64,000 nucleotides of DNA from Stercorarius parasiticus. Its lineage: Eukaryota; Chordata; Aves; Charadriiformes; Stercorariidae. The position numbers were made by a program, and so were the translations under genes. Within the stretch, counting starts at the first letter, position 1; every line of letters begins with the position of its first letter. Shown in pieces: positions 57,422 to 64,000 of the stretch. The stretch lies in contig VWZL01002213.1 in assembly GCA_013396915.1 (NCBI GenBank), positions 577,348 to 641,347 on the forward strand. The letters are read 5' to 3'. Under the pieces are notes generated by a model. It searched no databases. It saw only the letters and a program-made list of their open reading frames with translations, and was not told the DNA's origin.

Positions 57422-60400
57422 TCATTTTAGCTAGAATAAAATCGAGTTATAAAGAATTTGCAGGCTTTCCCCCCCAGAACTAAAAAGTGACAGTTGGGAA
57501 GAGAGACCAGGAGTCCCTTTTTTGTAAGTTTAGTTATACTGGGACGGGGTTCGTAAGCCTCAGTTTGCCAGCCTTTGCCTCTGTGAGTGCAGCAAAGGGG
57601 AGTTTTCAAACGGCCTGGTGAGCTTCCTGGCTTGCAGCTTCTAAGCAAATGAAAGCCATGGTGTTTGTATTCACTTATGCAGCTAGTCCCAGACTCCTTC
57701 ATCCTCAGACAGCACAGTCTGTATTTGCAAAGATTTGCAGATAGATTTAGATAAATTTGTCCGAGTAAAAAAATAACATGAGGATCAAGAATTGCCTATA
57801 AAATGGGAGCTTTGGTAATAAACCAGAACGTGTGGGAGTTCTGCTCTAAAGCAGCAGCATGTCTTGAGGCGAGGAGACTCAGTGAATAAAACCTTCTCAG
57901 CACGGTATTAAAATGAAGTTCTTACTAATTTTGGCTTGGCTTCACACGTATGCGACAGATGAGAATACGTTCATTTTTCGTAAGCAGGAAAGCCCTGCGT
58001 GTTTTCGTTTCAGTAGTTATGGAAGTGACAATGCATTAGTGGGCTTTGGGAAGGCAGAGGGAGAAAGAAGAGCTCTGTCAGCTGCTCTTTGTGCGTCCAT
58101 CTGAGATGCTGCTGCCCTTTCTTACTCCAGGTTACAGGTACAGCAGTGGTAGGTAGTGCCCAGGCTCTGAAAGCTGCCTTGTTGCAGTCTGTCCAAGAAA
58201 GCAGCTCATGGAAATTAATGGAAAAGACCATTACTGCTGTGTTGTCTTCTCGCACAAAATATTTTATGCCTCTGAGCTTCATCCTTCTGCTATCAATGAG
58301 GGCATTCCAGATAACGTGATTTTAAAGGGAAAAATATCTAAACAACTTGCTTTGGCATGCCAGAAACAGGCCTAATTATCTGGAGATTTGCTGGATGTGT
58401 CTGCAAACCATTACAGGCTGAATTAAATCCTTTTGAAAAGCCAGGTCTTATTGCCCTTTACTGTTCCTTACATCTAAACACCCTGATAAGCCATGCATAT
58501 TTGTGTTAATTAGGTGAGTGTTCCGCAATCTTTCTGTTCCTTTTTTGTTCTGAGGAAAAAAGCCCAGTCAAGAAGGAATGTCCCAAGAGACCAACCTGTT
58601 CACACCTCCTTCGCAATGAACACCACCACGGCCAATTACACGGGCCCCAAGCCTGAACAAGAGAAATCACAGGAAAGAAGTAATGGGCTCTAAAAATATC
58701 TATTGTCTTTAATCAAGGGAAAGAGACTAAGTGAAGGGGCACGTGGAATGGGAAGCACAGAAAGTATCTGGGCTGTGGGTGTTGAAGTGCATTAGCGAGA
58801 ACTTTGTTACATGACAGTTCAATTCAGCCTGAAGTTCTGTTCAAGCTGCTGTGGAAATCGGCGTCTCTTACGTTCCCTCTGAATTCTCTCTTAAAATGGA
58901 GCTTAAACTTCTCTTTGGTAATTTGTAATCACAGTGTGTCCATGTTGGATCGAAGTGGTACTTTCCTACCGAAGTTTTCCAGTGACTCAATCAGTTTCTA
59001 AAGAGTCTAATTGAAGAAATTATTCACGTCCTTTTTGTTGTAAAGAAAACCTGAATATAATGGAGGGGTTTCCTTCTCCCCAGGCTTTCAGCTTGGATAG
59101 AAACACTGAAGTGAGTGAGGCTTGATATGGCATTTCTCCAGCTCTAACAGGAAGAAACAGAGTTTGAGAAGCACAAACTGTCCCTTTCCATCTCGGTCAG
59201 GCATGGATTCAGAAGTCTACCTAAAACTCGTCTTTGTGTGTGGGTGCTGTGGTGGCCACAGATGTATGGGGCCTTCTGCTCCCCTGTGGTCTCTTTTGGG
59301 TGGGGGGCCTGTGTTATCAAAGCTGAAGAGCTCATCTGATCAACACTTGTGGTTTTTTCACCATTTTTGTCTGGCAAAACATATTTTGTATAATCAGCAA
59401 TACTATTTCTAAAGCGTGAGGCTGAAACACTCCAGTTCGACCTCACATAAGAATTTAATCTGATTTCTGAAGCGCTGTTCCTGTGATGCCTCTGCCATTG
59501 CCTTTCTCCCGCCCTTTGGTCCCCGCTGCTGGAATTCGTGGTGCTCCTTGCCAGTCCCACCAGCCTCCCGTGGCTCCCTCCACACCAGGGAGCTGCCGAA
59601 GCCGCCGGGCAAGCTGCGGGCTCAGCAAAGCTGCTGGCCTCACTGCCTGGGCTGGAAAACGTTTGCTGTGGGTTCAGCTCCATAGCTGTGATTTAATGCC
59701 GTGCTAATATTAAACATCTAACGTAGTCTAATGTTGTTCTAAACCAAGCAATAGCCTAGGAATAGGTATGTGAAAAAAAGCTGGTTTTTTTTTTCATTTT
59801 CGAGCTGGAGGCAGGTTATAAAGTAAAGCTGGGAACAGTTCGTCTCCAGCAGTGACTTAGGAACCAGAGACAGACGTCTCCTTTTTAAAACCTTTTGATA
59901 GACTATTTCATGAAACAGCTGGAGATCTGCAGGGATAGCAGCTACGCTCAACCTGCTTGCTGGTTTCCACATATTCATATTCCCTCTTTGTCTCCTCCAT
60001 TACAGAAAGTAAGTTGCAAAGAAGGTCAATATAAGGCCTGAGAAATCAGGATCAATCTGAGATGCTTTCCTGAAATCCAAGTTTGCTCCTTCATTAGTCT
60101 GTGTACATGGAGCAGTGTTCAAATTCCAGGTTCCTGTTAAGCCTTTTAGAGAAAATCATAGGATTTCACCAGCTTTGGAGCTTATGCACTCCCAAATTGC
60201 TAGAATTTGACAAATGACAGAGGTGGGACCTATTCTTGGATTTATAGATCTGGATTTGAGTTTACTTTTACATCAGCCACCAGCCAAAGTTCGTGCTGCA
60301 TGGTGGTCTGGTTCAGGCCTGTCTGCGATCCAAGCATTAGGAGAGACCACACTCTTCTCTGGAAAGAAGACATCAATTAAAAGAGACTTCTTTGGTTTCT

Positions 60401-63400
60401 GCTGGAGAAAGCCAAGCTGTCAAGTAACCACAAACTGTCCAACTCACTGTGATTTAACTCCTTTGCTTAGAAAAACATTTTTGAACCATCTATACTCCTA
60501 CAATAATGGACACTGTCCATGATTAATTTTTCATTTTAAACACAAGCTATTAATTATAGGACCATCCCAGGTTTCCTGGTCTATCACTTACTGTTCTCGT
60601 TAAAATGTGACACGCGTAGCAAGCCAACAGTTGTGGCACAGCTGGGCTGACGGACTCCTGAGGATCTCCCTGGCCGTGCTCAGGTCCACTCCACTGCCTT
60701 GGACTTGTTGGTGCTCCAGCCCAAAGCTGCGCTGCAGAGCACACCTGAGATGGGGACAGCAGATTGATCAAGGGTCCAAAGACAAAACTGCCCCTACCTG
60801 ACCTCCACCATACCCAGAAAACAGACATAAACATCGGGTTTTATCCTAAACTGGTTAGATCAGGTATTCATAACGACTCAAGAACACTGTCAGTAATCTG
60901 GATCCTAAACAGGTTGAAACTTAATCAAAGTACTTGAGGGATGTGCACTGAAAGAAAATTGATTTGGTCAAAATCAACCTGCCAGGCCAATGGTGATGCT
61001 AAAAATTAAAGCCACTGATTTCCAGAATCCTACTACACTGCTTGTCTACTAGGTATATGGGGGAAAAGGTAAGTATTCCCATACACACACACAAACAATA
61101 TATGCAGTCACCTCAATTATGAACCTATAAAATACTATATGAGGTGTCTATTAAAACCACCACTCTCCTGACATTTTTCAGTATTCCTTAGACATCTAGC
61201 AGAGATGTTTTCATGTTGTTTTAGATTTGTTTTCACAGTGCTGAATAAAAATGAAATGCAATGCGTTCTACACAGGGGCTGATTCCCCTATATTTATATT
61301 AAATAATTCCATACTGACTGATTTGCTGAGTAAGCTCTTGTGACTTCTTCATGCATTGTGTTTCTCAGCTGCACAAAATATTACCACGGCAAACTATAGA
61401 TACCAAGTCTGCATAGGGAGGTCTGATTGATAGAAAGAAATGAGTAACTTTTTTTGCTTCGTAACAGGTAGAAAGATACTGATTCTATAGATGCTGTCAT
61501 GTTGGGGTCTTTTAGCTCTTGGGTAAGTGGGATGTGAAGAAACAACTCTGTGTTATACAATACAAGCCAAGACAAAGCTGGCTTTTCAAAGATGATGTCA
61601 AAACCATAAATGAGGAAAAGGACCTTCTGATCTCCATTTGGCATGGATAAATATGCTCTCTGAATTGCCAGATAGATTACAGAGTCAATCACTTTGTCCA
61701 TAAAGGTCTCGGGATATTTGTACTCCGTAACACGGCACAAGCAGAGGTGGTGTAGGTACCTCAGCTGGTATCGCAAGAGAGCTCTGTGGGACTGGGACAG
61801 CCTCCTGAGAGGTGTAAGAGCTTGTCTGTCTTAGAGACAGACACGGACATGTTTTGTCACCGGGTTACATGGCACACAGAGAAGGATAGATTCAGTGACA
61901 CCACAAACTCCTTCTGGTGCTTGAGTGTGGATCAGGTGCCCGGTTCGTTTAGTGGCAACACAGCTTAGAGATTGAATTTTGCCAAAAATGTAGACAGACG
62001 TAGGAGACACACCAGTGCAGTGTACTCATGTAATGATATAGGTGCTAAAAAGCAGAAAGTGTCAGAAAGCCCAGAAATGTCCTTTCAGTTTCTTCAATGA
62101 TCTCAAGGGAGTCACTGTGCCCCCTCCTTGCTTTATTTTTCTACAGAGTGGGAATTAATATGAAACATAGTGAATTAGTGTATGCTTAGCGCAGCAAGTT
62201 TGCAAGCAGTATACTATAACTTACTAGCAACTCCAGTTCCCTGTTCATATTCTTTATTGCCAGCGAGAGTTAATTAAAAGACAAAGTCTACTTAGGTCCA
62301 ACTGCTTGAATACACAGTTGAATCTGAGAGAAAGCTTCTGTTTAATTAGTTGGTCTAAAAACAACATGTAGCTTTTTGCATTCCCCTCCTCCCCCAAGTG
62401 CCGTACACCAAGAATGTATGCGATCAAAGTCAGCTTCGCAACTACAATAAGCTTTTAAACTATGTGAAACCCCAAAAAGTCAAGCCTGCGCCACTGGCTG
62501 TTGATAGATTAACACTTAGCTTGTGAGGAGAAAAGAGCCCTAGCAGATACAGCATCTTCCGCGGGAACATTTTCCATTGCTGATCCCCTCCTGCGTGCTC
62601 CTACTGCCAATGACACACAGCGTATCATCTTTCCAAACCATTTTACTTCGGTTTCCTCAAACAAAATGATCTAAGAGTGGCCAGGGCATATTTTTGCAGC
62701 AGTCTGTGGAAAGGCTTATTGCTGCCATCTGTGCCTGCTCAACCTTTGCAGAGTTTAACCTCCACTCATGCTCTGTAGCATTATTGATGTCCTTTACTCT
62801 GTAGGAAAATACAAGGGGTTTTCACTCGGGGTACCCTAACTCTAAAAAAAAGTCAGAGGAAAGTGGTTTAATTCTGGACAAAATGAAGCAGGAATGTTTC
62901 AGGGACACAAACATTTTATGTTTCGGTCCCCTTTAAGCTCTACTTTTTGAAGAATTCTGTTCATTTGATGCTTTTTTTTCAGACATTTAAATACAATTTT
63001 AACAAAATATGCCTTCTCAAAAATGGGAAGTTTCATTCGAAAAACATCAAAATGAAAAATGGTTCACTGTTTCCAAGAGGAAACATTTCATTTAAAAAAC
63101 TGTCAAAGGAAAATGTGTTTACGTTTAAGAAAAAATCCTCAATCAGCTTTTTCAGCCGTAAGGTATAATAATCTAGTTCAACACAAGTTACAGTCCCCCT
63201 AAAAGTCATCATATCCAGAAATAGGTGCTGACTATCTCATACCTCAGTCACCATCTGCCTGAAGTTTTCCAGCTATCTTGTTTTACATCTTTCCCAACTT
63301 TAAACCAAAAGTAAGGGCAGACAGTATCACTGCACCCAGTGCTATTTCTTCTTTTTTTTTCCCCCTCTCCTCCTCAGAAGCCTTTGTAAGCACAGCACGT

Positions 63401-64000
63401 GTTTGCTCAGAGCAAGCATCTGCCATCACTTAGCATGTCTCTCTGCCACCGGGGCTCAGACGTGCAAATTCAGCGTCTCACACCCCCAGTGGGTTGTAGT
63501 GTGAAGGAGGAAATTGGTTGGCCGCAGTCAGTGCAGGAGCGTTGTGTTAACAGTCGTGGAGGCACGAGCCTGTTGCTCTCAGACCTGGTTAGGACCACTC
63601 AATGGTGTCCAGCTTCAGTGGACGGTGCCAGCTTCACACACCTCTTTGTAACTCCCTCTGCCCGGGGGGGTGCTTATAGCAGGTGACGGGGCAGTTAAGT
63701 TTCCCTGCCTGTTCTTCCTTCAGCCCCTCTGCTAAAAGTATACCATCCTTGATAAAATGGTCTGTACTACAGACAGATGGCCATTAAGAATGAGCATAAA
63801 CTCAACAAAGTCTCAGAGACTGATTCGCAGCCTCAGGTGAAAACAACTGTTGGCCATAAGGAAGCAGGATGGCATTCAAACCGCTGCCCTGCCAGCACAG
63901 TCTTTGCGTAATGCCAGTCTTGTTTCCCACATCTGATAACTTTATGGCCACCAAATGCCTTCCTTCTTGATATAGCTAAAGGCACCTGCTGCTTCACTGT
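57422..64000. other. Intergenic sequence to window end
   Basis: No gene is recognised, and the single-exon ADRB1 receptor expected further along is not present. The stretch holds a GC-rich patch at 59470-59660, a (CA)5 run at 61083-61092, an open frame with coding-like codons on the minus strand (61381-61832) and motif-rich unique blocks at 58320-58560 and 62190-62400. Confidence 0.6.

Noticed and set aside
30251..64000. Search for ADRB1 or another receptor gene
   Set aside because: No open frame of several hundred codons or seven-helix pattern exists on either strand.
1..64000. CRISPR array, tRNA, rRNA or bacterial operon
   Set aside because: There are no regularly spaced repeats, no tRNA A/B-box pair in a foldable context that I could see, and the gene structure is plainly vertebrate.

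Overview
The window reads as a piece of a bird nuclear chromosome. It is AT-rich, non-operonic and intron-rich. It holds repeated copies of the avian CR1 LINE 3' end, with the typical 'ttggaagggacc' core and the 'attctatg' terminal repeat. It also carries one recognisable protein-coding gene with vertebrate splice sites. There is one 203-base assembly gap at 47188-47390, inside a CR1 copy, plus single n bases at 148 and 7387. No prokaryotic or viral gene set, CRISPR array, tRNA or rRNA was seen.

Layout. 1-30250 is most of NHLRC2 (NHL repeat containing 2) on the + strand: ten coding exons, the equivalents of exons 2 to 11, in correct phase with no internal stop. The first coding exon lies upstream of the window. 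Joined, the exons give 671 complete codons for amino acids plus one codon split with exon 1. They carry a thioredoxin-like fold with a C-x-x-C motif and a cis-proline, a six-bladed NHL beta-propeller and a C-terminal beta-rich domain. The intron after exon 9 starts with GC instead of GT. The exon 5/6 junction has a weak donor and two candidate acceptors six bases apart. About 30251-33780 is the likely 3' UTR.

From about 33.8 kb to the end (30 kb) I recognise no gene. In mammals the next gene on this side of NHLRC2 is ADRB1, so this is probably the intergenic interval between the two; ADRB1 itself is not in the window. The interval holds six of the eight CR1 fragments, including one about 0.9 kb long with reverse-transcriptase coding remnants. 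It also holds a much older L2-like LINE at about 42.1-43.5 kb, an old SINE-like tail near 51.5 kb, a palindromic MITE-like remnant near 56.4 kb, and several unique, motif-dense stretches that could be enhancers. Two MIR-like SINE remnants sit inside NHLRC2 introns.

I found no new multi-gene system. The points most worth checking are the GC-AG intron, the ambiguous exon 6 acceptor, the old repeat fossils, and one minus-strand open frame near 61.4-61.8 kb with coding-like codon use.
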